64,000 bases of DNA from Pleomorphomonas sp. T1.2MG-36 (lineage in GTDB: Bacteria > Pseudomonadota > Alphaproteobacteria > Rhizobiales > Pleomorphomonadaceae). Numbering within the stretch: the stretch's first letter is position 1; every line of letters starts with the position of its first letter. Below are positions 10,303 to 22,667 of the stretch, one piece after another. Position numbers and translations under genes: made by a program. The DNA is taken from NCBI RefSeq assembly GCF_950100655.1, contig NZ_CATNLY010000012.1, positions 620,001-684,000 of the forward strand. The letters are read 5' to 3'. Below the pieces are notes generated by a model that was not told where the DNA came from, searched no databases, and was given only the letters and a program-made list of their open reading frames with translations.

Positions 10303-11346
10303 ATGCGCGCCATATTCTACGAGCTGTTCGGCCAGCGTCCGGAGATCCGCACCCTGCCCGACCCGACGCCGGAGCCGCACGGCCTCGTGCTGAAGGTGGA
10401 GGCCTCGGGTATCTGCCGCTCCGACTGGCACGGCTGGATGGGCCATGATCCGGACATCGCACTGCCACACGTACCCGGTCACGAGTTCGCCGGCCGCGTC
10501 GTCGCCATCGGCCGCGACGTCCGTCGCTTCCGGGTGGGCGATCGCGTCACCATGCCCTTCGTTGCCGGTTGCGGGCGCTGCCCGGAGTGCGGCTCGGGCA
10601 ATCAGCAGGTCTGCCGCAACCAGACTCAGCCCGGCTTCACCCATTGGGGGTCGTTTGCCGAGTATGTTGGCGTCCATAATGCCGACGACAACGTGGTCGC
10701 CCTGCCCGACGACATCGACTTCCCGACGGCGGCCAGCCTGGGCTGCCGCTTTGCCACCTCCTTCCGGGCGGTGGTCGACCAGGGTCGGGTGCGCGGCGGC
10801 GAGTGGGTGGCGGTGCACGGATGTGGCGGTGTCGGCCTGTCCGCCATCATGATCGCCGCGGCGATGGGCGCCGACGTGATCGCCGTCGACATCGCCGACG
10901 ACAAGCTGGAGTTTGCCAAGACCATCGGCGCCACGGCGGTGATCAACGGCAAGACAACACCGGACGTCGCCGGCGCCATCCGCGACCTGACGGGCGGCGG
11001 CGCTCATCTTTCGATCGATGCCCTTGGTCACCGGGTCACCGCCCGCAACTCCATCCTCGGCCTCAAGCGGCGTGGACGCCATGTGCAGGTCGGCCTGATG
11101 CTCGGCGACGACGTCGAGGCCCCCATTCCAATGGCGCGCATCATCGGCTGGGAGCTCGAAGTCTACGGCAGCCATGGCATGCAAGCCTGGCGCTATGACG
11201 ACATGCTCGCGATGATCGCCGCCGGCAAGCTCCAGCCGCAGAAGCTGGTCAACCGCCACGTCGGACTCGACGAGGCGATCGACCTGCTCATCGGCATGGA
11301 CCGTTTTCAGGAGACCGGCATCAACGTCATCACCGATTTCGGCTGA
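10303..11346 (+). CDS. Zinc-dependent alcohol dehydrogenase (MDR superfamily)
   Basis: A 347-residue medium-chain dehydrogenase. Catalytic zinc ligands are Cys38, His60 and Glu61 (GICRSDWHG and GHEFAG), and structural zinc ligands are Cys90, Cys93, Cys96 and Cys104. The cofactor site GCGGVGLSA and a following acidic residue ([10 protein letters not shown]) favour NAD over NADP. The substrate is not predictable. It follows the HxlR gene in the same direction after 97 bases and may belong to the same response. Its 3' end overlaps the convergent GNAT gene by 17 bases. Confidence 0.87.
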   Translation: MRAIFYELFGQRPEIRTLPDPTPEPHGLVLKVEASGICRSDWHGWMGHDPDIALPHVPGHEFAGRVVAIGRDVRRFRVGDRVTMPFVAGCGRCPECGSGNQQVCRNQTQPGFTHWGSFAEYVGVHNADDNVVALPDDIDFPTAASLGCRFATSFRAVVDQGRVRGGEWVAVHGCGGVGLSAIMIAAAMGADVIAVDIADDKLEFAKTIGATAVINGKTTPDVAGAIRDLTGGGAHLSIDALGHRVTARNSILGLKRRGRHVQVGLMLGDDVEAPIPMARIIGWELEVYGSHGMQAWRYDDMLAMIAAGKLQPQKLVNRHVGLDEAIDLLIGMDRFQETGINVITDFG

Positions 11347-11914
11347 CGATGCGGTCTCGCCACCGCATCGGAACGTCCGAAGACCGGCCTCCACGTTCGG
11401 CCGATGCGCTTTTGGCGGTGAAGAAGGCCGGATGGAAGACGATCGCCTTCCACGCCGGCGCCTCTCCAAAGGCAAGCGCCTGGACATAGACGTCCGGAAC
11501 GCCTTGGCAGGACAGGCCCGGCTGCGCGGCGAAGCCGAAGCGGCCGTAGTAAGCCGGCTCGCCAACCAGGACGACGCCGGCTGCCTTCAACTCTGTGAGC
11601 TGAGCAAGACCGGCCTGGACCAGCGCTGAGCCGACACCAATCCGTTGCCATGCCGGCGCCACGGACAGCGGTCCCAGACCGAACCAGCGGCCGGGCATGT
11701 CCGTCTCGATCGGCGAAAAGCCGGCGTGTCCGACGATTTCGCCGGCCGGATCGACGGCGACGAGCGACAGGACCAGCGCGCCAGCAGCGCGTAGATCGCG
11801 AACGATCGCCGCCTCGGTGCCGTTGGCATGGGCGACGTTCAGGAAGGCAGCGGTGGTCAGCTCGCCAATAGCGGCTTGATCAGCCGCCGTTTCACTGCGG
11901 ATGACAAAACTCAT
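11330..11914 (-). CDS. GNAT-family N-acetyltransferase
   Basis: This 194-residue protein begins [24 protein letters not shown], the typical first strand and helix of GNAT enzymes. The acetyl-CoA-binding region follows ([24 protein letters not shown], with the Q/RxxGxG/A loop). The late block [14 protein letters not shown] is seen in the YhbS-like subgroup. The ATG at 11914 begins this conserved region; upstream in-frame ATGs would add unsupported sequence. The substrate is unknown. Confidence 0.87.
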   Translation of the reverse strand: MSFVIRSETAADQAAIGELTTAAFLNVAHANGTEAAIVRDLRAAGALVLSLVAVDPAGEIVGHAGFSPIETDMPGRWFGLGPLSVAPAWQRIGVGSALVQAGLAQLTELKAAGVVLVGEPAYYGRFGFAAQPGLSCQGVPDVYVQALAFGEAPAWKAIVFHPAFFTAKSASAERGGRSSDVPMRWRDRIVSRNR

Positions 11915-12074
11915 GGTCTTCTTTCCGATTGCAGGACAATGCCGCACGGCCGCCGTCAGGGCAGCCGCGCGTCGACGATGCGTCGGAACGAGCCGAACCC
12001 GGACCACAAGGCCCGGATGCGGCTCAACCCGCAGTGTCCGATCGGAAAAGAAGGCCGGGCATCATCCCGTTGCC

Positions 12075-12602
12075 TCAGAAGGGAATGTCGTCGTCGAGAT
12101 CCGACGAGAAATTGGAAGCCGGGGCGCCACCACCCTGTGCGCGACCACCGCCGCCACCCGAACGGGCAGGAGCGCGCTCCATCGGACCGGACGAGCCGTA
12201 GTCCGAACCGGCGTCGCCGAAGTCGCCTTCGCTGCGACCGCCGCCTTCGCCGCGGCTATCGAGAATGGTCAGCTCGCCACGGAAGCGCTGCAGCACGACC
12301 TCGGTGGAGTAGCGCTCCTGGCCGGACTGGTCGGTCCACTTGCGCGTCTGGAGCTGACCCTCGATGTAAACCTTGGAGCCCTTCTTCAGATACTGCTCGG
12401 CGACCTTGGCCAGATTTTCGTTGAAGATCACCACCGAGTGCCACTCGGTGCGCTCCTTGCGCTCGCCGCTCTGGCGGTCGCGCCAGTTTTCCGAGGTGGC
12501 AATGCGCAGGTTGACCACGGCGTCGCCCGACCCCATCCGCCGCACCTCGGGATCGCGCCCAAGATTGCCGATCAGGATGACCTTGTTGACGCTGCCTGCC
12601 AT
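12075..12602 (-). CDS. ssb: Single-stranded DNA-binding protein
   Basis: A 175-residue protein with an N-terminal OB fold ([22 protein letters not shown], then WHSVVIF and [13 protein letters not shown]), a Gly/Arg/Ser-rich linker from about residue 115, and the acidic tail ending DDDIPF that recruits repair and replication partners. It is divergent from uvrA, the classical arrangement, and the shared region holds a LexA box. Confidence 0.97.
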   Translation of the reverse strand: MAGSVNKVILIGNLGRDPEVRRMGSGDAVVNLRIATSENWRDRQSGERKERTEWHSVVIFNENLAKVAEQYLKKGSKVYIEGQLQTRKWTDQSGQERYSTEVVLQRFRGELTILDSRGEGGGRSEGDFGDAGSDYGSSGPMERAPARSGGGGGRAQGGGAPASNFSSDLDDDIPF

Positions 12603-12776
12603 GGCTTTCTTCCCTCGAACTCGTTACCTTCGGTCCGGTGCGTTGACACGCCGGACCGGCCGGGCCATTGCCGGCAACACAGGCGCACGTTAACGCCGGC
12701 ACCACCCCTGCGAAACCCCGCCCCAGCGGCGGCGCATCCTTTTCCACAGTGAGAAAAAGGCTGGCGCCCATTTCGT

Positions 12777-12791
12777 GTTCCTGATACGTTC
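12777..12791. promoter_or_regulatory. LexA (SOS) box between ssb and uvrA
   Basis: The sequence GTTC-CTGATAC-GTTC is a perfect match to the alphaproteobacterial LexA direct repeat GTTC-N7-GTTC. It lies in the 429-base divergent region (12603-13031) between two genes that are SOS-regulated in many bacteria. No other feature is recognisable in that gap. Confidence 0.8.
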
Positions 12792-13031
12792 TAGACGTTT
12801 CATAAGGATGTCGCAACCGAATTCCGAGGCTTTCCGCGTTTCATCGCTGGATCCGGCGGCATGGCTGCCGCGCACGCCGGTGCCTTGCAGGCTCTCGGCC
12901 GATCCTGACAGGATGCGACAGCAGACCCGGACTAGCTTAGCGCGCCCTCTGGCCGCCCGGTTCAGGATCCCCGGGCAAGACACTCCGCTTCCCGCCCTCC
13001 GCCGGGAAACGCGACAAGGACGACGACAGAC

Positions 13032-15944
<2,913 letters not shown>

Positions 15945-15961
15945 TCGTCGCAGACGAGTCC

Positions 15962-15995
15962 ATGCCGCCGGCCGGCCATCGCGCGCCGGCGGCAT
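15962..15995 (+). terminator. Hairpin after uvrA
   Basis: ATGCCGCCGGC and GCCGGCGGCAT form a perfect 11-bp stem 17 bases after the uvrA stop. There is no clear U-tract, so it may terminate weakly or protect the 3' end. The remaining bases to 16227 are AT-richer and probably hold the folP promoter. Confidence 0.5.
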
Positions 15996-16227
15996 CGGGG
16001 CAAGGCGATCCCGTTACCAGGGCACAGGCAAAGCTCTGCAAAAGATTCGGGAAAGAACAACAACGCATTGAATTAGAAAACGAATTTCCATATTCACATG
16101 TTGATTCAAGTGGGCGCGACCTCACAATCAGAATCAGGATGAAGAGCTTCAGACGTTGTAGCTGAACAGCCGCTTGCCAGCGGACGGCGCGCGGGCTACC
16201 TCAGAAGTCCGACCTCCAAATGCGAGC

Positions 16228-17052
16228 ATGCCCATGGTCCTTTCCCTTCTGCCAGACCTCGGCAAGCGAACACTGGTTATGGGCATCCTCAACGTCACGC
16301 CGGACAGCTTTTCCGACGGCGGACGCTATTCCTCGGTGGAAGCCGCTCTCGCCCACGCCCGCCACATGACCGACGAAGGCGCCGACATCCTTGACGTCGG
16401 TGGCGAGTCCACTCGACCGGGCGCGACCGAAGTTTCGGCAGAGGAAGAGATGGCCCGCGTGGTGCCGGTCATCGAGCGGCTCTTGGCAGGCGGCCTTCCT
16501 CCGGTGTCCATCGACACCTACAAGGCCAAGACGGCAGAGGCGGCGCTCAGGGCTGGGGCGGCCATCGTCAACGACGTCTGGGGCCTTCAGCGCGAGCCGG
16601 ACATCGCGTCCGCCGCTGCCGCTCATGGCGCAGCGGTGATCGCCATGCACAACAGGACCGACATCGACCCGACGATCGACATCATCGAGGACATGAAAAC
16701 GTTCTTCGGGCGCTCGCTGGATATCGCCCGCAAGGCCGGCATCGCCGACGAGCATGTCATCCTTGACCCTGGCATCGGCTTCGGCAAGACCTTCGAGCAG
16801 AACCTTCAGGCGGTGGCCCGCGTCGGCGAGCTCAAGGCGCTCGGCTTTCCGGTTCTGATGGGGACATCGCGCAAGCGTATGATCGGGGCTCTGATCGGTG
16901 CCGAACGACCGGTCGCCGAGCGGCTTCATGGCACCATCGCTTCCAACGTCGCCGCCATCCTGGCCGGTGCCGACATCGTCCGCGTCCACGATGTCGCCGC
17001 CCATCGCGACGCCGCCGCCGTCGCCGACGCCATCAGAAGGGAAATGCGATGA
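16228..17052 (+). CDS. folP: Dihydropteroate synthase
   Basis: Condenses p-aminobenzoate with hydroxymethyl-dihydropterin diphosphate in folate synthesis. The 274-residue product has both DHPS signatures: MGILNVTPDSFSDGG near the N-terminus and GADILDVGGESTRPGA. Later blocks include DPGIGFGKTFEQN and the phosphate-binding GTSRKRMIG. The ATG at 16228 was chosen over 16174 because the extra 18 residues lack similarity. It overlaps folB by four bases. Confidence 0.95.
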   Translation: MPMVLSLLPDLGKRTLVMGILNVTPDSFSDGGRYSSVEAALAHARHMTDEGADILDVGGESTRPGATEVSAEEEMARVVPVIERLLAGGLPPVSIDTYKAKTAEAALRAGAAIVNDVWGLQREPDIASAAAAHGAAVIAMHNRTDIDPTIDIIEDMKTFFGRSLDIARKAGIADEHVILDPGIGFGKTFEQNLQAVARVGELKALGFPVLMGTSRKRMIGALIGAERPVAERLHGTIASNVAAILAGADIVRVHDVAAHRDAAAVADAIRREMR

Positions 17053-17420
17053 CCGACCATATTCGCGTTCATCGGCTTGCCGTCTTCGCCCGCCACGGCG
17101 TGTTGCCCGAGGAGGCCGCGATTGGGCAGCGCTTCTTCATCTCGTTCGATGCCGCCGTCGACACCCGCGCCGCCGGTGCCAGCGACGATCTGACGAAGTC
17201 CGTATCCTATGCGGACATGGCCGACGTCGTCGTTTCCATCGCCACGACCCGGCGCTTCAAGTTGCTGGAGGCCCTGGCCGAAGCGATCGCCACCGACATT
17301 CTGGCTGCGTTCCCGCTCGTCGAGGCCATCACCGTCCGCGTCGACAAGCCATCTGCACCAGTGCCGCACGTGCTCGACACCGTGTCGGTGGAGATCACAC
17401 GGAGTCGCGCAGATGGCTAA
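17049..17420 (+). CDS. folB: Dihydroneopterin aldolase
   Basis: Converts dihydroneopterin to hydroxymethyl-dihydropterin and glycolaldehyde. The 123-residue product shows the family pattern DHIRVHRLAVFARHGVLPEEAAIGQRFFISF at its start, the catalytic YADMADVV region and the C-terminal VRVDKPSAPVPHVLDTVSVEI. It is coupled by overlaps to folP upstream (4 bases) and folK downstream (8 bases), so the three genes form one operon. Confidence 0.95.
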   Translation: MTDHIRVHRLAVFARHGVLPEEAAIGQRFFISFDAAVDTRAAGASDDLTKSVSYADMADVVVSIATTRRFKLLEALAEAIATDILAAFPLVEAITVRVDKPSAPVPHVLDTVSVEITRSRADG

Positions 17421-17883
17421 AGCGGCGCTCAGCCTTGGCGGCAACATCGGCGACGTCCGCGACACCATTGCAAAGGCGCTGCGGCATCTGGAGGCGGCGG
17501 GAGTAAGAGTGGCGGCCCGCTCGTCGGACTACCGTACCCGCCCCTGGGGCAAGACCGATCAGCCAGACTTCACCAACGTCTCGGCCGTCGTGGAGACCGC
17601 CCTCCCCCCGCTGGAGTTGCTCGCCACCTGTCTTGACGTGGAACGCCAGCTTGGGCGCGTTCGCCACGAACGGTGGGGGCCACGCGTCATCGACATCGAC
17701 CTCATCGCCTACGACGGCGTCAGCATGGAGACCCCGGAGCTGACGCTGCCGCACCGCCACGCCCACGAGCGAGGTTTCGTGCTGATCCCTCTTGCCGAGA
17801 TCGCTCCGGACCTCTTGATTGGCGACAGGGCCGTTGCCGAGCTGGCGGCCCGATTCGCGAACGATCCAGTAGAGAAGCTCTGA
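17413..17883 (+). CDS. folK: Hydroxymethyl-dihydropterin pyrophosphokinase
   Basis: Transfers pyrophosphate from ATP to hydroxymethyl-dihydropterin, supplying FolP. The 156-residue product starts at the ATG at 17413 inside the folB 3' end (MAKAALSLGGNIGD). It carries the HPPK signature RWGPRVIDIDLIAYD, in which the two Asp residues bind magnesium, followed by LPHRHAHERGFVLIPLAEI. The longer reading frame upstream is a shadow of folB. Confidence 0.95.
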   Translation: MAKAALSLGGNIGDVRDTIAKALRHLEAAGVRVAARSSDYRTRPWGKTDQPDFTNVSAVVETALPPLELLATCLDVERQLGRVRHERWGPRVIDIDLIAYDGVSMETPELTLPHRHAHERGFVLIPLAEIAPDLLIGDRAVAELAARFANDPVEKL

Positions 17884-17900
17884 CGCGCCGGAGACTTGCC

Positions 17901-18578
17901 ATGACCGCCCTTCAGGTGACCGTCACCACCGCCGACGAGGCGAGAGCCGCCGTTGTCGCGGGCGTGACCATGATCTTCGCCGCCGTCGGAACGGTCTCCG
18001 CCGTTCCGTTATCCGAACTGCGCGCCATCCTGGCCGTCGCGGGCGAGCGGGCCGAGGTGGTGGCCGCGGTGGGAGGATTGGCGGACAGTGATCTTGCCGA
18101 TTTTGCCGCAACGGGCGTCACCGCGCTGGCCTTGCCAGTGCCGCAGGGCGACGCAGGCGCGGCGCTGCTGTCACGGATCGGCCGTTCGCTGGCAGCCAGC
18201 GTCCGGCTGGTTGCCGTGTTCCCACCGGAGGCCGGGCCGGATTTCGATCTCTTGCCGGTCGCCGCCATTGCCGGCTTCTCGGGCGTCTGGCTTTCCGCGT
18301 CCGAGACTATCGATGGCCTGATCAAAACCATCAAGCTCGCCGACATTGCCCGCTTCATCGCATCGGCGCGTCGGTCGAAGCTGACGGTTGGCGTTTCGGG
18401 GGGCTTGCGCGTCGTCGACGTCGGAACGTTGTTGCCGCTTCGACCGGATCACCTCGGCTTCCGCGCCGCCGTATCGGAAGACGAAGATCCGGCGAAGCCG
18501 ATCGACCCGGCGCGTGTCCGCGCCGTCGCCGCCGCTTTTGCCATCCACTCGGTCCGACCGGAGGCCGACGAGGCCTGA
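17901..18578 (+). CDS. Degenerate MfnB-like (DUF556) TIM-barrel protein
   Basis: A 225-residue protein 17 bases after folK. Its overall pattern (LQVTVTTADEARAAVVAGVTMIF, GVWLSASETIDGLIKTIKLADIARFIA, LTVGVSGGLRVVDVGTLLPLRPDHLGFRAAV) resembles MfnB, the (5-formylfuran-3-yl)methyl phosphate synthase of methanofuran synthesis, also used by H4MPT-dependent methylotrophs. The expected catalytic-lysine segment after the first strand (DVKNP-like) reads IFAAVGT here, so the classical active site appears lost, although a later Lys in TIKLADI remains. Its role may be divergent or regulatory. The family call is from memory of the pattern and is moderately certain. Confidence 0.5.
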   Translation: MTALQVTVTTADEARAAVVAGVTMIFAAVGTVSAVPLSELRAILAVAGERAEVVAAVGGLADSDLADFAATGVTALALPVPQGDAGAALLSRIGRSLAASVRLVAVFPPEAGPDFDLLPVAAIAGFSGVWLSASETIDGLIKTIKLADIARFIASARRSKLTVGVSGGLRVVDVGTLLPLRPDHLGFRAAVSEDEDPAKPIDPARVRAVAAAFAIHSVRPEADEA

Positions 18579-18600
18579 CGTCTCGCGCAGGACGCAAGAC

Positions 18601-19347
18601 TCAGGCGATCCAACCGCTTTCGAGTGCCGACGCCCATTCGGGCCGGCCGGCCTCGCGTGCAAGACGAACGACGTTGGCGGTGTCATAGGGCACGGCGTGG
18701 TGTACCACAGCCCAGCCGATGGCCCGCTTCTCCGCTATGGCGTAGCGGGCCTCAGGTGCACCGACTTGCATGATGTGTACCGGCGCGTCATCGGTATAGC
18801 CCTGCAGGCCGACGCTGCCGGGATTGACCACCGTCGCGCCGGACTTCAGCCGAATGACGCGCGGCATATGCGTGTGCCCGCAAAGAAGCAGACTGGACGG
18901 GCCGATCGCGGCCGTCGACACGCGCGCCCGGGCTTCGACCGTATCGCGATCTGCGAGTCGCATCCGGCCACCCTCCACCGTCTCCAGCCAGTATTCGACG
19001 TCCGAGGCGGGCGTTCCATGCCAGGCGATGACCGGTCCGACGGACAGCGAGGCGGGCAATCCCTTCAGCCAGGCGATATGCGCGCCCGAAAGCTGGTCAT
19101 AGGCATGGCCATCCGACGGCCCCATCTCGGACCTGGGCGTGCTGACGAGCGCCCGATCATGGTTGCCGGCAATGCAGGAAACCGGCGAAGCCATCAGCAT
19201 GTCGGCCGTCCGCCGCGCTTCCAGCGGCCCCGACAAGTGGTCGCCGAGGCAAAGCGTGGCGTCCACCGAGCGGCCGGCGAGATCGTCGAGCACCGCCACG
19301 AGCGCGTCGGCGTTGCCGTGTATGTCGGAGAGGATAGCGATACGCAT
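18601..19347 (-). CDS. Calcineurin-like metallophosphoesterase
   Basis: A 248-residue YfcE/MJ0936-type phosphoesterase with the full two-metal motif set: DIHGN at residues 8-12, GDH(L) near 40, GNHD near 69, a histidine in AWHGTP and GHTHMP further on. The C-terminal VVNPGSVGLQ block is typical. Members hydrolyse small phosphodiesters in vitro. The ATG at 19347 begins the MRIAILSDIHGN consensus, so the longer upstream frame is rejected. It follows valS on the same strand. Confidence 0.9.
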   Translation of the reverse strand: MRIAILSDIHGNADALVAVLDDLAGRSVDATLCLGDHLSGPLEARRTADMLMASPVSCIAGNHDRALVSTPRSEMGPSDGHAYDQLSGAHIAWLKGLPASLSVGPVIAWHGTPASDVEYWLETVEGGRMRLADRDTVEARARVSTAAIGPSSLLLCGHTHMPRVIRLKSGATVVNPGSVGLQGYTDDAPVHIMQVGAPEARYAIAEKRAIGWAVVHHAVPYDTANVVRLAREAGRPEWASALESGWIA

Positions 19348-19425
19348 GGGAGGCTTCCGTGGGCTCCTGCTAAACTTATCGGATTTCGAACCGCGCTCCA
19401 ACACCCCGCCCCGGACGTGCGCTGG

Positions 19426-19460
19426 AATCAAAAGAGCCCCGCGGCAAAAAACCGCGAGGC
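19426..19460 (-). terminator. Rho-independent terminator of valS
   Basis: On the reverse strand a GC-rich 9-bp stem (arms at 19452-19460 and 19436-19444, one mismatch) with an A/T loop is followed by TCTTTTGATT. It starts 26 bases after the valS stop. Confidence 0.8.
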
Positions 19461-19486
19461 CCCAATCAAACCGGGTATGACGACCC

Positions 19487-22246
19487 TCAGGCCAGTCGCG
19501 CCAGCGCTTCGCGCACCTTGACGAGCCGCTCCGCATAGCCGTCGCGCTTGGCCTTCTCCTCCTCGACCACCTCTTCCGGAGCCTTGGCGACGAAGGCGGC
19601 ATTGCCGAGCTTCTTGTCGATGCGTTCGATCTCGCCGATGAGCTTGCTCTCCTCCTTGCCGAGGCGAGTACGCTCGCCGTCGAGATCGACCACGCCGGAC
19701 AGCGGCAGGGCGATGACGCCGTCGGCGGTGACGATCTGGGCCGACTGACCCGGCGCCACTTCGGCAGTCGACACATCCGACACGCGGGCAAGGCGCAGGA
19801 TGGCCGGCGTGTGGGTGGCGAGCCAGCCCTTCACCTTGTCCGACGCGCCAACCAGCACCAGCGGCAGCAGCGTCGCCGGCGCGACGTTCATCTCGGCGCG
19901 CACGGAGCGGATCTCGGTGATGACGTCGATCAGCCAGTTGATCTCGTCGGCGGCGTCGGTCGTCTCGCGGCTGCCTTCCGGCCAAGACGTCAGCACCAGG
20001 AGGTTGTCGCGCGCCGGGCCGGCCTCGCCGGTCTTGGCCCACAACTCCTCGGTGATGAAGGGCATGAACGGGTGCAGCACCTTCAGGATCTCGTCGATCA
20101 CCCAGGCGCAGCTGGCGCGCGTCTCGTCCTTGGCCGATCCGTCGTCGCCCGTCAGCACCGGCTTGGTGAACTCGAGATACCAGTCGCAGAACGAATTCCA
20201 GACGAAGCGATAGATGGCGCCGGCCGCGTCGTTGAAGCGATAGGCGTCGAGCGCTTCGGACACTTCGGCCTGCGTCTTGCGCACCTCGGTGACGATCCAA
20301 CGGTTGAGCGTCTCGCTCGCCCTGTCCGGATCGAAGCCGGCAACGCGGACGCAGCCGTTCATTTCGGAGAAGCGGACGGCATTCCAAAGCTTGGTCGCGA
20401 AGTTGCGATAGCCGCCGACACGGCTGGTGGCGAGCTTGATGTCGCGCCCCTGCGCGGCCATGGCGGCCAGCGTGAAGCGCAGGGCGTCGGCGCCGAACTC
20501 GTCGATCAGGTTGAGCGGATCGATGACGTTGCCCTTGGACTTCGACATCTTGGCGCCCTTCTCGTCGCGGACGAGCGCGTGGATGTAGACGTCCTTGAAG
20601 GGCTCGGTGCCCATGAAGTGCTTGCCCATCATCATCATCCGGGCGACCCAGAAGAAGATGATGTCGAAGCCGGTGATCAGCACGTTGGTCGGATAGTAGC
20701 GGGCGAGCTCCGGCGTCTCGTCCGGCCAGCCGAGCGTCGAGAAGGGCCAGAGGGCCGACGAGAACCAGGTGTCGAGCACGTCCTCGTCGCGCTTCAGCCC
20801 GACCGCCTCGCCGTAGTGCGCCTTGGCTTCCTCGGCCGCGGCGGCCTCGCTCTCGGCGACGAACACCTTGCCGTCCGGTCCGTACCAGGCCGGGATCTGA
20901 TGACCCCACCAGAGCTGGCGCGAGATGCACCAGGGCTGGATGTTTTCCATCCAGTCGTAATAGGTCTTCTCCCAGTTCTTCGGCACGAAGTTGGTGCGGC
21001 CTTCCTTGACGGAGGCGAGCGCCGGTTCGGCCAGAACCTTGGCGTTGACGTACCACTGGTCGGTCAGGAAGGGCTCGATCGGCACGCCGCCGCGGTCGCC
21101 ATGCGGCACCTGATGGACGTGCGGCTCGATCTTGTCCAGAAGGCCGGCCGCCTCGAAGGCAGCGACCACCAGCTTGCGCGCCTCGAAGCGATCTCTGCCG
21201 TGCAAGCTCTCGATGGTCTGGGCGAGCTCGTCCGACGGCGTCACCCCCTCAAGGAACTCGGCGTTGTCCTTGAGGACCACCGCCGCCTCGACGTCGAGGA
21301 CGCTGATCGGCGTCAAGCCATGGCGCTTGCCCACCTCGAAGTCGTTGAAGTCGTGCGCCGGAGTGATCTTCACCGCGCCGGTGCCCTTGGTCGGGTCGGA
21401 ATACTCGTCGGCGACGATCGGAATCAGGCGGCCGACCAGCGGCAGCAGCACCTTCTTGCCGACGATCGCCTTGTAGCGCTCGTCGGTAGGATGGACGGCG
21501 ACGGCCGTATCGCCCAGCATGGTCTCGGGACGGGTGGTGGCGACGACGATGTAGTCGCGCGTCTCGAATTCGGTCGGCTTGCCGGCTTCGTCGAAGGCGA
21601 TGGGATGCTGGTAGGTGACGCCATCAGCCAGAGGGTAGCGGAAGTGCCAGAGATTGCCCTTCAGCTCCGTCTGCACGACCTCAAGGTCGGAGATGGCGGT
21701 GAGCAGCTTCGGGTCCCAGTTGACGAGACGCTTGTCCTTGTAGATCAGCCCTTCGCGGTAGAGCTGGACGAAGACCTTCAGCACCGCCTTGGACAGGCCG
21801 GCGTCCATGGTGAAGCGTTCGCGCGACCAGTCGCAGGAGGCGCCGAGGCGCTTCAACTGGCCGACGATGGTACCGCCCGACTCGGCCTTCCACTCCCAGA
21901 CGCGCTTGACGAACTCCTCGCGGCCGATCTGACGGCGATGCAGCTGCCTTTCGGCCAACTGGCGCTCCACCACCATCTGCGTAGCGATTCCGGCATGATC
22001 GAGTCCGGGCTGCCAGAGCACGTCGAGGCCGCGCATGCGCTGCAGGCGCACCAGAATGTCCTGCAGCGTGTTGTTGAGCGCGTGGCCCATGTGCAGCGAG
22101 CCGGTGACGTTCGGCGGCGGAATGACGATGGTGAACGTGTCCTTGCCCGGCTGCTTGCCGGCGCCTGCGGCAAACGCCTTCGCATTGTCCCAAGCCTTGG
22201 CGATGCGCGGCTCGACGTCCGCCGCTTCGAATGTCTTTTCCAGCAT
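19487..22246 (-). CDS. valS: Valyl-tRNA synthetase
   Basis: A 919-residue class I synthetase that charges tRNA-Val. It contains the HIGH-type motif in PPPNVTGSLHMGHALNNT near residue 46, the editing domain in the middle, KMSKS in GAKMSKSKGNVIDP, and the C-terminal coiled coil beginning around residue 850 that is specific to ValRS (GKEESKLIGEIERIDKKL). Length and motif order are normal. Confidence 0.98.
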   Translation of the reverse strand: MLEKTFEAADVEPRIAKAWDNAKAFAAGAGKQPGKDTFTIVIPPPNVTGSLHMGHALNNTLQDILVRLQRMRGLDVLWQPGLDHAGIATQMVVERQLAERQLHRRQIGREEFVKRVWEWKAESGGTIVGQLKRLGASCDWSRERFTMDAGLSKAVLKVFVQLYREGLIYKDKRLVNWDPKLLTAISDLEVVQTELKGNLWHFRYPLADGVTYQHPIAFDEAGKPTEFETRDYIVVATTRPETMLGDTAVAVHPTDERYKAIVGKKVLLPLVGRLIPIVADEYSDPTKGTGAVKITPAHDFNDFEVGKRHGLTPISVLDVEAAVVLKDNAEFLEGVTPSDELAQTIESLHGRDRFEARKLVVAAFEAAGLLDKIEPHVHQVPHGDRGGVPIEPFLTDQWYVNAKVLAEPALASVKEGRTNFVPKNWEKTYYDWMENIQPWCISRQLWWGHQIPAWYGPDGKVFVAESEAAAAEEAKAHYGEAVGLKRDEDVLDTWFSSALWPFSTLGWPDETPELARYYPTNVLITGFDIIFFWVARMMMMGKHFMGTEPFKDVYIHALVRDEKGAKMSKSKGNVIDPLNLIDEFGADALRFTLAAMAAQGRDIKLATSRVGGYRNFATKLWNAVRFSEMNGCVRVAGFDPDRASETLNRWIVTEVRKTQAEVSEALDAYRFNDAAGAIYRFVWNSFCDWYLEFTKPVLTGDDGSAKDETRASCAWVIDEILKVLHPFMPFITEELWAKTGEAGPARDNLLVLTSWPEGSRETTDAADEINWLIDVITEIRSVRAEMNVAPATLLPLVLVGASDKVKGWLATHTPAILRLARVSDVSTAEVAPGQSAQIVTADGVIALPLSGVVDLDGERTRLGKEESKLIGEIERIDKKLGNAAFVAKAPEEVVEEEKAKRDGYAERLVKVREALARLA

Positions 22247-22334
22247 GATCCGACGTCTTTTTCCTGTCGTCTTCGGGTGAGCGACGGTTAGCTGCTACGC
22301 CCCCGAAAATCAACAAGAAGCGGCCTTTCAGCCG

Positions 22335-22571
22335 TCAAAACCGATCGAACTCGCACCGACGCTCCGCCCTTTCCCGCATGCCGGCCTCCGTGGCACGACC
22401 GCCGGTAAAGCCGATGTCCCGCAGCATATGCTCGTTGAGATCCTCGATCTTCCCCGTCCGCCACCGACGAAGAGAGAAACCCAAGCCGGCCAGGAGGGGC
22501 AAGATCGAGAGAATGGAGGCGCGCCAGCTGCCGCGCCGGATCATGGGCGGATCCAGGCAAGTCATTGTCAT
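22335..22571 (-). CDS. Small DUF1127-type protein
   Basis: About 78 residues (76 if the second ATG at 22565 is used). After a hydrophobic stretch (ILSILPLLAGLGFSL) comes the DUF1127 signature LRRWRTGKIEDLNEHMLRDIGFT, an arginine-rich segment ending in DIG. An AAGGGA ribosome-binding site lies just upstream and favours the second ATG. Some DUF1127 proteins bind RNA and affect phosphate or RNA metabolism, but most are uncharacterised. It is divergent from a LysR regulator. Confidence 0.75.
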   Translation of the reverse strand: MTMTCLDPPMIRRGSWRASILSILPLLAGLGFSLRRWRTGKIEDLNEHMLRDIGFTGGRATEAGMRERAERRCEFDRF

Positions 22572-22667
22572 ATCCCTTGATCCATTGATGCGGTAGAAGC
22601 AATCTCTGCCCAAAAGCCGAATGTTTCCAATCGAACGTTTGTCTCGACCCATAAAGAGAACTTATCC

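Noticed and set aside
10147..11565. A 472-residue reverse-strand reading frame
   Set aside because: It lies antisense to the alcohol dehydrogenase gene and shows no family pattern.
19811..22291. An 826-residue forward reading frame
   Set aside because: It is the antisense shadow of valS.
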